Positions 1 through 11,693 of a stretch of 64,000 bases of DNA are shown one piece after another. The DNA is from Zantedeschia hybrid cultivar (taxonomy: Eukaryota; Streptophyta; Magnoliopsida; Alismatales; Araceae). The notes beneath the pieces were generated by a model. It made no database searches, was not told where the DNA came from, and saw nothing but the letters and a program-made list of their open reading frames with translations. The stretch spans positions 37,532,001 through 37,596,000 of the forward strand of contig JARZZO010000016.1 of NCBI GenBank assembly GCA_030544215.1, written 5' to 3'. Position numbers and translations under genes: made by a program. Each line of letters starts with the position of its first letter. Position 1 is the stretch's first letter.

Positions 1-945
1 CAAGCCATTGGTGGTTTCTCGTACTTTATCACATTCACTGATGATTACTCAAGGTTCGGATTCATATACTTACTGAAGTATAAATCTAAAGCCTTTGAGA
101 AATTCAGAGAATTTAGGAATGAAGTAGAGAAACAAACTGGAAAGAGTATAAAAGCCATCTGATCTGATAGGGGTAGTGAATACTTGAGTACGGAGTTCAT
201 TAAATACTTAAAAGATAATGACATCCTTTCTCAGCTTACACCTCCTTATGCACCTCAGATGAATGGTGTATTAGAAAGGAGGAATCGCACATTAATAGAA
301 ATGGTGCGATCTATGATGAGCATGTCCAAATTACCAGTGTCCTTATGGGGAAATGCACTTAGCTCAGCTATGTATATCGTGAACAAGATACCCAACAAAT
401 CTGTTGTAACCACTCCATATGAGATATGGAATGGAAAGAAACCAGACCTTAAACATGTTAAAGTTTGGGGATGTCCTACTCATCTTAAAAGACATGATGC
501 AGATAAGCTAGAGTCCAGAACTGACAAATGTAGATTTGTGGGATATCCAAAGGAAACTTTTGGATATTACTTTTATCATCCTGGCGAACAAAAGGTGTTT
601 GTAGCCAGGAGAGCTGCCTTTTTGGAAGAAGATTATATTCTCCAGAATGACAGTGGGAGTAAAGTTACTTTAGAAGAAATTCCAAACCTACAAATTGGTT
701 ACGGTTCATCTGATGAACTGTCAGTTTCTGAACCTGTTCAAATATATACACAAGAAACTCGTAGGTCAGAAAGAGTACCTAAACCACCAGAAAGATATGT
801 GGGACATATTAATTTGGATGGTTCTAGAATACTCTATAATGAGGATGATGATCCTAAGACTTACAAGGAAGCCATTGAAAGTCTAGAGGCAGGGAAATGG
901 CGAGAAGCCATGAATTCTGAGATTCAGTCTATGCACATCAACTAG
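1..945 (+). pseudogene. copia integrase fragment (pseudogene)
   Basis: This is the integrase part of the copia polyprotein, which would insert the cDNA into the genome. The frame is open from base 1 and shows the core: first catalytic Asp in FTDDYSR, second Asp in SDRGSEY and the Glu in GVLERRNR, with the usual copia spacing. It continues into the conserved C-terminal GKKPDLKHVKVWGCP and KCRFVGYPKETFGYYFY segments. A TGA at 160-162 replaces the residue just before SDRGSEY, probably a CGA to TGA change typical of methylated DNA decay. A TAG at 943-945 ends the frame. The N-terminus lies outside the window. Confidence 0.9.
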
Positions 946-1975
946 GTTTGGAACTTGGTTGACTTGTCCGAACGTATAGTACCTATCGGCTGCAAGTGGA
1001 TCTTTAAAAGAAAGTTCGGTGCAGATGGACGAATAGAGACTTATAAGGCAAGGCTAGTGGCAAAAGGGTATCGTTAAAGGCAAGGAATTGACTGTAACGA
1101 GACCTTCTCACCTATTGCCATGATTAAGTCTATCAAAATCCTTCTCGCTATTGCTGCATACCATGATTACGAGATCTGGCAGATGGATGTGAAGACAGCC
1201 TTCCTCAATGGTAATCTTAAGGAAGAGGTGTATATGATACAACCAGAGGGCTTCACATCAAAGGAATCTCCAGATATAGTATGCAAGTTGCAAAGGTCCA
1301 TTTATGGATTGAAGCAAGCTTTCCTTAGTTGGAGCATAAGGTTTGATGAGACAATCAAATCTTATGGCTTCATTAAGAATGAAGATGAGCCTTGCGTGTA
1401 CAAGAAAAATAGTGGGAGCACAATTACATTCCTGGTTCTTTATGTTGACGGCATCCTACTAATTAGGAATGGTGTATGAATGATGTCATCAGTGAAGATC
1501 TGGCTATCTAAGAACTTATCCATGAAGGATTTGGGAGAAGCATCTTACGTATTGGGAATATAGATCTATAGAGATAGATCAAAGAGGATGCTTACCTTAA
1601 CCCAATCCATGTACATAGAAACCATTGTCAAAAGGTTTGACATGTAAAATTCCAAGAGAGGTCTCATACCGATGAGACATGAAATTTATCTCTCCAAAGG
1701 TCAGTCTCCCAAGACTTCTGAGGAGAGGGCAATGATGGATAAGATTCCCAATGCTTCAGTCATACGTTCCATTATGTATGCTATGCTATGTACTAGACCT
1801 AGACCTGATGTTGCATATGCTCTAAGGGTTACAAGCAGACATCAAGCAGATCTAGGTGATGAACACTGGAAAGCTATAAAATGTATCCTTAAGTACTTAA
1901 GAAGAACTAAGGATATGTTTCTAGTCTATGGAGGAGGAGATTTAAAGCTGCAAGGATACACTGATTCCAGTTTTT
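946..1975 (+). pseudogene. copia reverse transcriptase fragment (pseudogene)
   Basis: This is the reverse transcriptase of copia A. Recognisable blocks in order are GCKWIFKRKFGADG, the first catalytic region WQMDVKTAFLNG (about 1177-1212), IQPEGF, KLQRSIYGLKQ and LYVDGILLI at about 1438. The active-site motif should be YVDD, but here the second Asp is Gly, so this RT would be inactive even apart from the stops. In-frame stops occur near 1075, 1477 and 1645, and the segment at 1480-1670 is out of frame with its neighbours. The thumb/connection region with DVAYALRVTSRH (1672-1977) follows. Confidence 0.88.
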
Positions 1976-2433
1976 AGTCCGATCCTAATGATAGCAAATC
2001 GACATTAGGTTTTGTCTTCACACTCAACGGGGGGACATAAAGCTGGAAAAGTTCCAAGTAGGAAACCACTCTTGATTCGACAATGGAAGCTGAATATATT
2101 GTTGCTGCTGAAGCCGCCAAGGAAGCTGTCTGGATGAAGAAATTCATCGACGACCTTGGTGTGGTAGAAAGCATCTCTGGTCCCGTCCCACTACTGTGTG
2201 ACAACAATGGGGCGATTGCTCAAGCGAAAGAGCCGAGGTCTCATCAGAAGTTGAAGCACATTCTGCGGCGCTTTCATCTGATCAGAGAGATTATAGCTCG
2301 AGGAGATGTCGTAGTGGAAAGAGTTCCTTTAGCCGACAACATAGCAGATCCACTGACAAAGCCTTTGTCTCAAAATGTCTTTGAGCGTCACTTAGAGAAT
2401 CTGGGTATTTTGTTTAAAAGTGATTGGCTTTAG
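1976..2433 (+). pseudogene. copia RNase H fragment (pseudogene)
   Basis: This is the RNase H domain at the end of the copia polyprotein, which removes RNA from the RNA-DNA hybrid during reverse transcription. The conserved blocks are SDPNDSKSTLGFVF, EAEYIVAAEAAKEAVWMKK, the Asp-containing CDNNGAIAQAKEP and ADPLTKPLSQ near the end. Stops at 2038 and 2059 break the front half, while the back half (2083-2433) is open for 116 codons. The natural stop TAG at 2431-2433 lies a few bases before the polypurine tract, as expected for a copia element. Confidence 0.88.
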
Positions 2434-2435
2434 TC

Positions 2436-2447
2436 CAAGTGGGAGAT
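2436..2447 (+). promoter_or_regulatory. polypurine tract of copia A
   Basis: The purine-rich run AAGTGGGAGAT directly precedes the LTR start TGTTAGTATTAGG. The same arrangement is seen at 25925-25936 in copia D. It would prime plus-strand DNA synthesis. Confidence 0.85.
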
Positions 2448-3489
2448 TGTTAGTATTAGGTGGTCTGAAAGCCAATCCGATACTGTGTATTAATCCAGTT
2501 TGTTAATAAATGACATTAATTCATTGTGTGTAATTAGTTCAATTTATGTTTATTGTATCATGATGAAGTCCATGAACATGTGCAAAAATCTCCAGATTAT
2601 GATGAGATTATAATTACGAGACCGAAGACTTATAAACACATGTTCTTAATTGTTCATAGTCGGAAGATATTTGAGATGGACATCAAACATCCGGATAGAC
2701 TAGTATAGGTTTCTTCAGCACATGTGATGAGGGTGACTGATCCTATAAGTCACTTGTGTGGAGACACTATGCTGGACCTGTAGGTGCTCATTGGGGAATG
2801 AGTTTACTGAACTGATCCGACCATGAATCGCTGAATGGTATATACCTCACTGTTAACTAGCTCGATTCTTTTGTTACAGTTGCATAGATGATCCTTGGAC
2901 TTGAGAGATCAAAGATATCTTGTTGGCACATCTCTGAACTTTGACTTTGACTAACCAATCCTTAGGCATGGGTTATCAATAAGTCAAATGATCGGGTTCA
3001 GAGAAATGCCCTCGAAGGTGATTGTGTGTTCAATATGGGATCATCCGCTCTCAGTATTATGAGAGAGAATGTTCCGAGAATGATGCGCTTAAGTCCCTGG
3101 CCAAGGCGGACACTGTATCAGATAAAGAGTTATCCGATATAGATCAGCGGCATCTAATTCAAGTGAATCAATCGGCTAGGGTTTAACAGTAAACCATACC
3201 CTAGGTTGATTTGGGAATATTGCACGGATGAAAGATTATATCCACACGCTAACCGATGATAGAAAGGTTCCAATAGAGGGTTGCGATAACCCCAATGCCA
3301 TCCAGGATCATGCGATGTTACTTGGCATCCAACGTGATCGGAAGTCCGTCCGAATTTACTGTGGGACATTAAATTCGGCTGATTAATTAATATAAGGATA
3401 TTAATTAATTCAGTGGGTTCGTAAAGAGTTATTGGGCTTAATGGGCCATTAACTAGACTGGTATTTGGGATTAGAGGGTTACACACAAA

Positions 3490-5106
3490 GGGGCTGTTTG
3501 GTATAGGGATAGAAAAAGGGAAGAATAGGGATAAATTAACCTAGATTAATTTATCCCTATCCTTATTCTGTGATGTGTTTGGTATGTGAGGGGATAAGAA
3601 AAAAGTTAATCCTATTCTCTATTTGGTGAAAATGAGCACAGTATGGAAGATAAGTTGTGAAAAAGATATTGCTACCCTTCTAATCTAAAGTAACATGAGT
3701 ATTATATTATTTTATGTAATATAACTATATATTCAATATATATGTAGTATATTAAGTGTAAATATTTTTTTATTTTTTATTACTCGTATCATGATACACT
3801 AAACATACTTAATTCAAGTTATTGAATTTAATTATATTTTAAAGGTACTCAATTTATACTACACATAATTAACATATAATTAGAATATAATAATATATTA
3901 AATATACTTAATAATATTATTCAATATAGTAAATGAACCATTATTAAAGTTAATTATATTATTATTTTATAAATCCGATGTAATACTAATGTCTATTAGT
4001 ACTAATGCTAGTATGTAAGTACTAATACTAATCTAAGATAATAATATATGTATTATATTATATAATAATCTATTAAAATATTTATTAGTGTTATTTAAAA
4101 TAATAATGTATATTATTATATTACATATAAAATATATTAAAGATGCTTATAGATTTATTTAAGTATTATATATATTATTTTAAGTATTATTGAATTTAAG
4201 TATATATTAAAGTATATATTAAAGTACACATTATGTCATTAGTTAGTAATGAAGCCGTTATTGAATTTAAGTATATTATTTTATAAATCCAATATAGTAC
4301 TAATGCTTATTAATACTAATATTAGTATGTAAGTACTAATATTACTAATATAAGTACTAATATTAATTTAAAATAATAATATATGTTATTTTATAATATA
4401 TAATAATATATTAAAAAACTTATTAGTACTATCTAAGATAATAATATATATTATTATATTATGTATAATAATATATTAAAGATGCTTATTACTATTATTT
4501 AGTATAATAATATATTCCATCCGTATTGGCTTGATTCATATTTCTATTTAATGACATAATGTCATTAACTAGAAATAAAGTTGTTATTAGAGTTAATTAT
4601 ATTACTATTTTAAGAATACGATGTAATACTAATACTTATTAGTACTAATACTAATAATTTAAGTACAAATACTAATTTAAGATAATAATATATGATATTA
4701 TATTATATATAATAATATATTAAAATACTTATTAGCACTATTTAAAGATAATGATATATAAGATAAATATAATAATATATTCTATAGGTGGTATCGATTT
4801 GATTAAGAATTTTATTTAATAATATATTTAACGTCATTAGATAGTAATAAAATAATTATTAGAGTTAAATATATTATTATTTTATGAACCAAGAGAAGAG
4901 GCAAATGAGGGTAACAATGAGGTTAAGGGGCGAGGATAAGTCATTCCACCTTTTTGGTGGAATAAGTTATCCCCATATCTAACCCCAAAAATGGGGTTAA
5001 GCTCCCTTATCCCTATCCCCCTTAACCCCTCTTATCCTCGTGACCTTTTGCAATGCCAAACGAGGAACGGGGATATCCCTGGCTTATCCCGATACCAAAC
5101 GGGACC
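3490..5106. mobile_element. AT-rich TIR element inside the copia LTR
   Basis: The ends are inverted: GGGGCTGTTTGGTATAGGGA on the left, and on the right the reverse complement of GGTCCCGTTTGGTATCGGGA. The flanking bases AAA (3487-3489 and 5107-5109) could be a 3 bp target duplication. The G-rich GTTTGG ends and a 3 bp duplication resemble PIF/Harbinger non-autonomous elements, but AAA is not the usual TAA/TTA, so the class is tentative. There is no coding capacity. The interior is extremely AT-rich and contains tandem repeats. Removing it restores collinearity with the copia D LTR. Confidence 0.75.
3960..4900. repeat. AT-rich tandem repeat, about 320 bp period
   Basis: About three diverged tandem copies lie within the TIR element. 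The block beginning near AAATCC and running through TAATACTAAT and AATAATATATG starts near 3971, 4284 and 4611, with a partial copy near 4874. Periods are roughly 313 and 327 bp. Confidence 0.65.
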
Positions 5107-5640
5107 AAAAGGTTTTCAGGTCGATGGATAATCCGACGGGATTTCGGATAAGTATGGGTTTTTGTGAAAAACGGCAAATATGCTTATTATAAAAGAATGG
5201 ACGCTAGGTCGGGGGCCAGCAACCCTGACCTAGCTGCCGCCCTTTCTCTCTCCTCTCTCGCGGGCGCACCTCTCGAGGCCGGCCCTCCGGAGGCTCCACT
5301 TTGGCTCCCGACAGCTTCGCCTTCCGTCTAACGGGAGTTTTCGAATCCGCATGTCACGGCGGATTATGCGTAGCTAGAAGGGATCCACGAACGCCGCATC
5401 GAGCGAGGAGGCAAGGATGATCCATCGCGAGGAGAACCACGTGGATACCGCTAGAGGCTGGGCATCTGTGCGACTTGCGGCATCGCTCCGACGGAACCGG
5501 AGAACGAACGCTGATTCGAATCCGCGCAAGGTAAATCCGATTTCCGGTTTAATTTTGTTTATCGAAACAGGATAGATCTGATACCGCATAAATAATTCCG
5601 CTGCGTCTTTCGGTCGGATCTCGACACAGCGAACCCAACA

Positions 5641-6216
5641 ATGTGGACTCTCCATTTTGGCGGAGCTCTGAACTCTCATGGTAAGGGTATCAGCATCATT
5701 CTACTATCACCTGAAGGTGTCACCATTCCACAAACCTTTCAATTTGACTTTCCTGTCACCAACAACATTGGTGAATATGAGGCTCTTCTAGCTGGCCTCG
5801 AGACTGCTGATTTCTATGGTGCCACCAAGCTCAAGATTGTAGGTGATAGTCAGCTAATTCTTCGCCAAGTGCTCATTAAGTACTGAACTCTTGATCCTAA
5901 ACTCAAGCCTTATCAAGAACTCACTTCAGCTTATGCCAAGTTTTTCACCAAATTGATCTTTGTCCATGTTTCTCGAAATCAGAACATTCTGGTTGATGCT
6001 CTAGCTTCTCTCGTGTCATCTCTAAATTTCCCAATCAGCAAACAATCTGAATCGGTCATCGTCTATAGGCGTCTTTCACCCGCTATGAAAGACCCATCAT
6101 TTTTTAGGACTAAGGAGAAATTGCTGAAGAAGGTCAGAGATGGAGACATTGTGGAGAAGAGAAAAATCATACTATTAGAATTGCAAGAAGAGATGGATGA
6201 TGAAGAGAAACCATGA
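5641..6216 (+). pseudogene. Tat element B1: additional (archaeal-type) RNase H fragment
   Basis: The protein frame starts directly at the copia LTR boundary with WTLHFGGALNSHG and continues through SPEGVTIPQ, NNIGEYEALLAGL and GDSQLILRQV. This is the extra archaeal-type RNase H (aRNH) typical of the Tat lineage of plant Ty3/gypsy elements. The homologous copy in Tat C at 50145 has FDGA where this one has FGGA, so the first catalytic Asp is lost. A TGA at 5884 splits the frame, and ILVDALASLVSSL continues after it. The upstream RT part of this element lies left of the copia insertion, outside the window. Confidence 0.85.
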
Positions 6217-7470
6217 TATTTTGAAATTTCCAAATGCTATGAAGATCAGTCGTACCCTGAGGAAGCCACAACTGAGGAGAAAAAGACTATCAGGAGAGTT
6301 GCTCAGAGATACACCCTAGTTGGAGGAGCACTTTATAAACGATGTTTTGACGGTGTTCTTCTGAGATGCTTGGACGAAGATGAGCTTTGGAAGGTTATGG
6401 AAAGGAGTTCATGCTGGAGTTTGTGGTGGCCATGTTAATAGATAGATGTTATCAAAGAAGATCCTTAGACAGGAATTCTACTGGCCAACCATGGAAGAAG
6501 ATTGTGTAGGGTATGTTCGTAGGTGTGCTAAGTGTCAACTTCATGCCAACAAGATCCATTCTCTTGCATCTTCACTCCATTCTATTTCCTCCCCATGGCC
6601 TTTCTCCATGTGGGCTTTCAACATCATTGGACCTCTCGGTGATCCTCATTCCGGCATTACGTAGAAATCCTTTATTCTCACGGCAACGGAATACTTCACC
6701 AAGTGGGCATAAGCCGAAGCTTACACAGAAGTCAAAGTGTCGACAATCTACAAATTTATTATGAAGAACATCATCACAAGATTCGAGATTCTAAGTACCA
6801 TTGTCACCGACAATGGACCACAGTTCATCTCACAAGAGCTGAAGGACCTTTGCAACAGGTATAAAATTGCATTGCATCACTCGTCTCCATATTATCCGCA
6901 AGGCAATGGCCAAGTAGAGGCAACTAATAAGACTTTGATAAAAATCATTCAGAAAATGTGTAAATCCAATAAGTTCTCCGATTGGCCAGAAAAATTAATG
7001 GAGGCTTTATAGGCATACCGAACTTCAATCCGCACACCCGCTGGGCAGACCCCATACTCCTTAACATTTGGAATGGAGGCGGTAGTTCCATACGAAGTCC
7101 TCATCCCGTCATTAATTGTACAGTTGAACAAGGTGTTTTCCATTGATGAGCACCACTCAGTACTCCTGGCTTAATTGGAACTCTTAGACGAGAAAAGATG
7201 GTAAGCCACCAATCATGCACGAGTATATTAGAACAGGCTAGCACGTTTTTACCATAAGAAAGTCATTGAAGAAAATTCAAAGTTGGTGAAGTGGTTGTTA
7301 AAAGAATCTTTGTAAAACCTGGTGGTCCGCATTCTAAGCTCCGACCCAATTGGGAAGGTCCTTATGTTATCTCGCTTGCTTTTCCTGGTAACGCCTATCG
7401 CTTAGTTAATGTAGAAGGGCAATAATTAACTCATCCCTGGAATGGTCTCTATCTTAAGAAGTACTACCCT
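6217..7470 (+). pseudogene. Tat element B1: integrase remnant
   Basis: This is the gypsy integrase of Tat B1. The zinc-binding HHCC region ends in REFYWPTMEEDC and CAKCQLHANKIH (6446-6580). The core follows with FNIIGPLG, the second Asp in TDNGPQFIS (about 6810) and the Glu region YYPQGNGQVEATNKTL. The C-terminal part runs through AYRTSIRTP and GMEAVVPYEV to about 7130, then decays through frameshifts to a degraded NPWNGLYLKKYY-like end near 7465. Stops at 6661, 7009 and elsewhere show it is dead. Its closest relative in the window is the Tat C integrase (50880-51958). Confidence 0.87.
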
Positions 7471-8159
7471 TAGGTTAAAGAGTCAATCAGCTTGGTGCAA
7501 GGACCAGTGGAGTCTGAAAATTCGAAAACTTAAATTCCCCCGTTAGTCTTTGATAATCTAATCCAAACACATTATTACAAACAAACATGTTTGGTTCGTG
7601 AGTAACAAGAAATGCGAAGTCTGAGGAATATCGAAAGCTTGACTGAGAGTGTAAAGTACAACTCATTTCTTTGAAACAAAACTTCTATTTTACTTTCGGC
7701 CCACGATGTCGGATCGAGGCTTAGAATAGACTACCGAAAATACTTGCCATCTTAGTAGGAGGCCGTCATTAAAAAAAAGGAGAGATCCGCCCCATAAAAA
7801 GGCAAAAGAAAAATACAAAAGGCAAAAAGCCAACATAATCCAAAGGCCATTCAATATTACAAACATTGCATCAACCCCAACAGATAATAGGGTAAAGGAG
7901 GGGCATCTTTTTGGGTCTCCGAAACCCTTCTCGTGGGCTTTCTAGACCAATTCTTCCTTTCCTTCAAAAGAGACGAAATCCAAACTTGGGGAATAGCTTA
8001 GGTTGACTAAGGGACGGATCATCGAATGGGATCACGATCATGAACATAACTCAAGCACGATGAGTTTGGATAAGTCGTTGAAGAATGATTTGAGAATTAA
8101 GTTAATGAATAAATATACTCTTTGATCCAAGTATCATGCTGATCTTCACTTTATTTAGT
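7471..8159 (+). other. Tat B1 3' untranslated region
   Basis: This is noncoding DNA between the integrase and the A-rich repeats. I see no gene in it. It is the usual long 3' region of Tat elements. Confidence 0.55.
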
Positions 8160-8345
8160 TGATTCAAAACCATAAAAAATTGAATATTTCAAAACAAAAA
8201 AAAATTGAATATTTCAAAACCACAAATTTTTTTTTGAATATTTCAAAACCACAAAAAAAATGAATATTTCAAAACCACAAAAAAAATTGAATATTTGAAA
8301 ATCACAAAAAATTTGAATATTTTAAAATAAAAAAATTAGATATTT
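8160..8345. repeat. A-rich minisatellite in Tat B1 3' region
   Basis: Five to seven imperfect copies of a unit of about 30 bp contain TTGAATATTTCAAAACCACA followed by an A run. A weaker similar A-rich stretch follows the integrase of Tat C at 51960-52080. Confidence 0.7.
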
Positions 8346-8510
8346 TGAAAATTGCAATTGCAAAATAAAAATATTTCAATTAGCATTTGTTTGTCGCATT
8401 ATGTGTGTTGCATCCTTTCTATTTTTAGTGAGCATTTGCATACTTGTATGTTGCATTTACTATTATTCCCCTTTCATCATCTTTATTTACCTTCGTTAAA
8501 TAAAGGCTTC

Positions 8511-8572
8511 GCCCCTTGACCCTTCTACCGAGGATAGGATCAAATAGTCAGTTACTTGACTGGGCAAGGGGC
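8511..8572. terminator. conserved hairpin between convergent genes (Tat B1)
   Basis: GCCCCTTG pairs with CAAGGGGC about 43 bases later, and the next CCC/GGG pairs after one bulged A. A homologous hairpin with different inner sequence is at 56097-56158 in Tat C. It lies between the sense pol genes and the end of the antisense PMD gene, so a bidirectional 3'-end role is possible. That role is inference. Confidence 0.5.
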
Positions 8573-8701
8573 TAAGTTTGAACATATATTTAATTTGTTT
8601 GTTTAAGTCATTTGCAACTCCTTTCGTATATCAAAGAGTTTGTGTACAAGCCGATCCACAGGACTCTCAAAAAGAAGGAAGATGCAATATGATATCAGCC
8701 C

Positions 8702-11445
8702 TCACGGTTGACTCTCACCCGTCCCCTCATCAAGTTGACTCTGAGCCTCGTCTGGTCCGTCTGGCCCACGAGTTGGTGGCGGTGGTGGTCCCATGGCGCT
8801 CGGCCCAGCTTGGCCGAATGATACTGCGATGCTCACTGTAAATGTGCTCGTTTGCCCTCGATCCAGTGCTCGCTGCTGAGCACGCTGATAGCGGGCCTCC
8901 ATGCTTTGGCGCTCGTGCTCCGCTACAGATGCGAGGGAGATCACTTATGGAGAGCCTCGCTAGCTACTCCTCCAACTCAGTGACACGAGCCGCCCTACCC
9001 CGGGCATCCTCGAGAGCCCGTCAGAGCTCTTGAACCTACAGCAGAAGACACTGTTAGCCAGCTAATAAAGCAGGCAAAGGATACCATGCAGAAGTGAAAG
9101 AAGCAAGTTGAAGACTTACGCTGGCAATAGCATCGTCCTCAGCCTGGGTGGCACGGTAGATGGCTAGGGCAAACTGACTCCGCAAGTCAGTGATGGTGGT
9201 CTCGTGTGCGACACTGGAAGACGAGCCAGCGGCAGTAGAGGATGAAGGAGGAGCCGCGTGAGTATAAGCGGCACGCTGTAACAAAGAGGGAGATCATCGT
9301 CAGTGTGTTAGTGTCAAAACAATTTAATAACATTAACATTCATTGTTTATTTATAACTCTCATGCATGTTGCACTTACCAGTTCATTCAACTCTTGTTGG
9401 ACTTGTTCTAAATGGGCCTCGGCGTCCTGGAGATGGCCTTAGAGTGTGATGATGGTGGCGTCCCTAGCATCTTGCATATTCATATCATGTCATACATTCG
9501 CGAATATAAGCAAGACAATTAATAAAATAAAAGAAGCATTTATGTCATGCATATCATGTCACTTACATCGAGAGGGTGGAGTAGCTGGGGGTGGGCCGCG
9601 TAGTGGGTCCGGTAGCACTAGAGGTAAGCGTCGCTGCTCACCGCCTGCGACTCCACCGGTATCCCATACCGATGCCAGTCATCCTGCTGATCCGGGAATT
9701 TGGCGCTCTAGTCGGTGTGGGCTTGCTTGCCCCGCATGGTCCTCCTTTTTCCTCCGGGATCTCTTCCTCCACCCACTGCTGATGCAGCCCCAGTGTCCGC
9801 ATCACCAGCCTCAAGCGCAGGAGGGCTATCTCGTTCATACAATGCAGCCACACCAGACACCCGAACCGACCCCTGCCTTGCTCGACCCAAGGCTGTCCTA
9901 CATCGTCCATGCCTAGGTATGGACGCTAGATAACCTGCATTCTTATAGATTAGTCACATTGCATTTAATAATAAAAATCAACAAGTCATGATAAACCTTT
10001 AAATCATCAATCAAATATTTAATCGAATGATTAACAAATAAATGTTAATTTAACAAATTTGTAAACATTCTAACAAAACAGTTAATCAATCTAACATTTA
10101 AAGAATGACAAAAAAAGAATTTTAAAACTTAGCAACAACTCTGGGTAGTCCAAGAACTGACGGTGGAGGGCCGTCAACTGGTGATGCTATGGCGTCGTGT
10201 CCACTACCAGACGCCACCGTCTAACCAATGGGACTGCTGCTGGTAGGAGAGAAGGCCTCGCCCGGCCAGAGGAAAATAATAATATGTCCAGATCTACACA
10301 CATGAACATACAGGTTAGAATCATCATATGCATTGCATTGAATAATAATAATATTGAAATGAACTTAAAAAAAAAAAAACAAATTAAATACCTGAAGAAA
10401 CGGCGCGAAGCTGCTGATAGTGGTCTCTCGATCTGGTGTGACAGCGGAGAGGTCAGTGAAGTGGTGGGCCAGAAGGGCCGCACCCCAGGCGTACTCACCT
10501 AATCTATCTAAGTTTACGAGGAGACTCAGGAAACGACAGTGGATGTAGTCTCTCTTTGTCCCGAAGAGAAGCCTACCAAAGAAAAACACTAAGAATCTCC
10601 TAAGATCTCTATCTACACTAGTCCTATCACTCGGATCTCGATAGTAGACTATGCTGGCTACCCTCGCCAGTCTCTCTCTCAACTTCTCCCTAGATTCATC
10701 CGTCTGCTGTCTAAGTTCTACCAATCTTAAGGATCTCTCGATGGCTGTTCTCAGGAGAGTCCGAGACTCTCGACCCTCTATCCCTGTCACATCCAACCCC
10801 AGCAACTCCTGAGCTAGTCCTCGGTAATCGGGATACGTGATCCCTCTAACTGCCCAACCTTCAACCCGAAGGACGGTGATCCTAGTGATGTCCTCGAGAC
10901 TGGGGATCATATGTCCCCAAGGCTTTTGGAAGTCCGGGAGACCCCTGTACACCACCACCGCCAGATCCTAGGAGATCCTGATCTCGTCACCATGTCCTGC
11001 ATTGTCCAAATAATTGTTTAAAATCATTGACAGAACATTAATAATCAAATTTTAGAAAATTAATCACCATTTTTGGAAGGCGTCGGGTAAAGCAGATGCG
11101 TTTCAAAAGGCGTCCCTGTCCCCATACGCCATTCACCATAGGTTTCGAGAACCTGTGGCCAAACTCCCCTTCACCCCAAAAATTGAAATTTTAAATATGA
11201 ATAGGGTGTTTTGGACAACTTACCAAATGTGGGCCGGCTTCCTCGGCCGGTGTCGCCGCCGCATCCCCTTCTTGAGCCACGGGTGGAGCCTCCTTTGCGT
11301 CCATAAACGCTGCTACCTTCGTGAGTTCCGCCGCCGTCTTACTGGCCACTCCGGGAGTTTCCTCGCCTTCGCCAACTTCTACCACTTCGATCGCCGCCAC
11401 TTGGCGTCGCTTACTACCAAGATCACTCGGCCCACCTTGTTCCAT
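8702..11445 (-). pseudogene. antisense plant mobile domain gene PMD1 (degenerate, multi-exon)
   Basis: This gene runs against the retroelement. Exon 1 starts at ATG 11445 (MEQGGPSDLGSKRRQ) and ends at a GTAAGT donor near 11228. A large exon (about 10999-10394) encodes the plant mobile domain (PMD, PF10536 type): LPDFQKPWGHMIPSLEDI, VRGITYPDYRGLAQELLG and RRFLVFFFGRLLFG. An exon near 10293-10147 reads IWTYYYFPLAGRG. Downstream exons (9910-9640, 9284-8702) are low-complexity and rich in Ala, Gln and Arg, ending in a Pro/Gly tail. A TAG just before DLAVVVYRG and other stops show decay. Antisense extra ORFs are known in Tat-lineage gypsy elements, and PMD proteins such as Arabidopsis MAIL1 and MAIN act in silencing. 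Exon limits are my reading of splice signals. Confidence 0.7.
11079..11130. promoter_or_regulatory. two GGCGTC-N10-GACGC motif units in PMD1 first intron
   Basis: Units start at 11079 (GGCGTC, 10 bases, GATGCG) and 11109 (GGCGTC, 10 bases, TACGCC). They are separated by the 8-base TTTCAAAA, the same double-unit layout seen at 52994-53045. Confidence 0.75.
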
Positions 11446-11693
11446 GGCCAGTAGAGAGAGAGAGAGAGCTTGAGAGAGAGGGGATGAATGAGGAGGAGAA
11501 AGGAAAGGTTGGTGGTAATGGAAGAGCCGTCGGTGATCGCCGGTGACGTCGAGGATGACTGGAGGAGAGGAAGATGGCCGAAAACCGTCGCTGTCGCCAG
11601 AGAGGAGGAAGAAGGTGAAGAGAGGGAAAGTAAGAAGGAGAATGAGGGGAGAAGGGGCTCAGGTTCGCGTGACCCTGTTGGAATTTGTTAAAT

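Larger units (their letters stand above)
1..2447 (+). mobile_element. Ty1/copia element A, 3' part of internal region
   Basis: The internal region of a Ty1/copia retrotransposon enters the window part-way through integrase and continues through reverse transcriptase and RNase H to a polypurine tract. The domain order integrase then RT then RNase H is diagnostic of copia rather than gypsy. The reading frame is broken many times by stops and frameshifts, so the copy is dead. Its 3' LTR follows directly. The family is the same as copia D further right, because the LTRs and the last coding blocks match. The lineage looks like the Angela/TAR/Tork group from the integrase C-terminal wording, but I am not certain. 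Confidence 0.93.
2448..5640 (+). repeat. 3' LTR of copia A (interrupted)
   Basis: The LTR starts TGTTAGTATTAGG and ends GAACCCAACA. It is homologous along its length to the copia D LTRs (18238-19798 and its 3' partner): shared blocks include the ACATCCGG segment near 2685, TAGGTGCTCATTGGGGAATG near 2780 and the TTAATTAATAT palindrome near 3390. Without the inserted element at 3490-5106 its length is about 1.58 kb, close to the 1.56 kb of the copia D 5' LTR. The sequence right after it (5641) is Tat gypsy coding DNA, so copia A inserted into that element. The 5' half and the other target duplication copy lie outside the window. Confidence 0.88.

Noticed and set aside
9446..9933. Plus-strand open frames in the PMD1 region
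   Set aside because: Shadows of minus-strand exons and GC-rich composition.
10183..10212. GGCGTC...GACGCC pair in PMD1 exon 3
   Set aside because: The spacer is 13 bases and it lies in coding sequence, so I did not count it as a motif unit.
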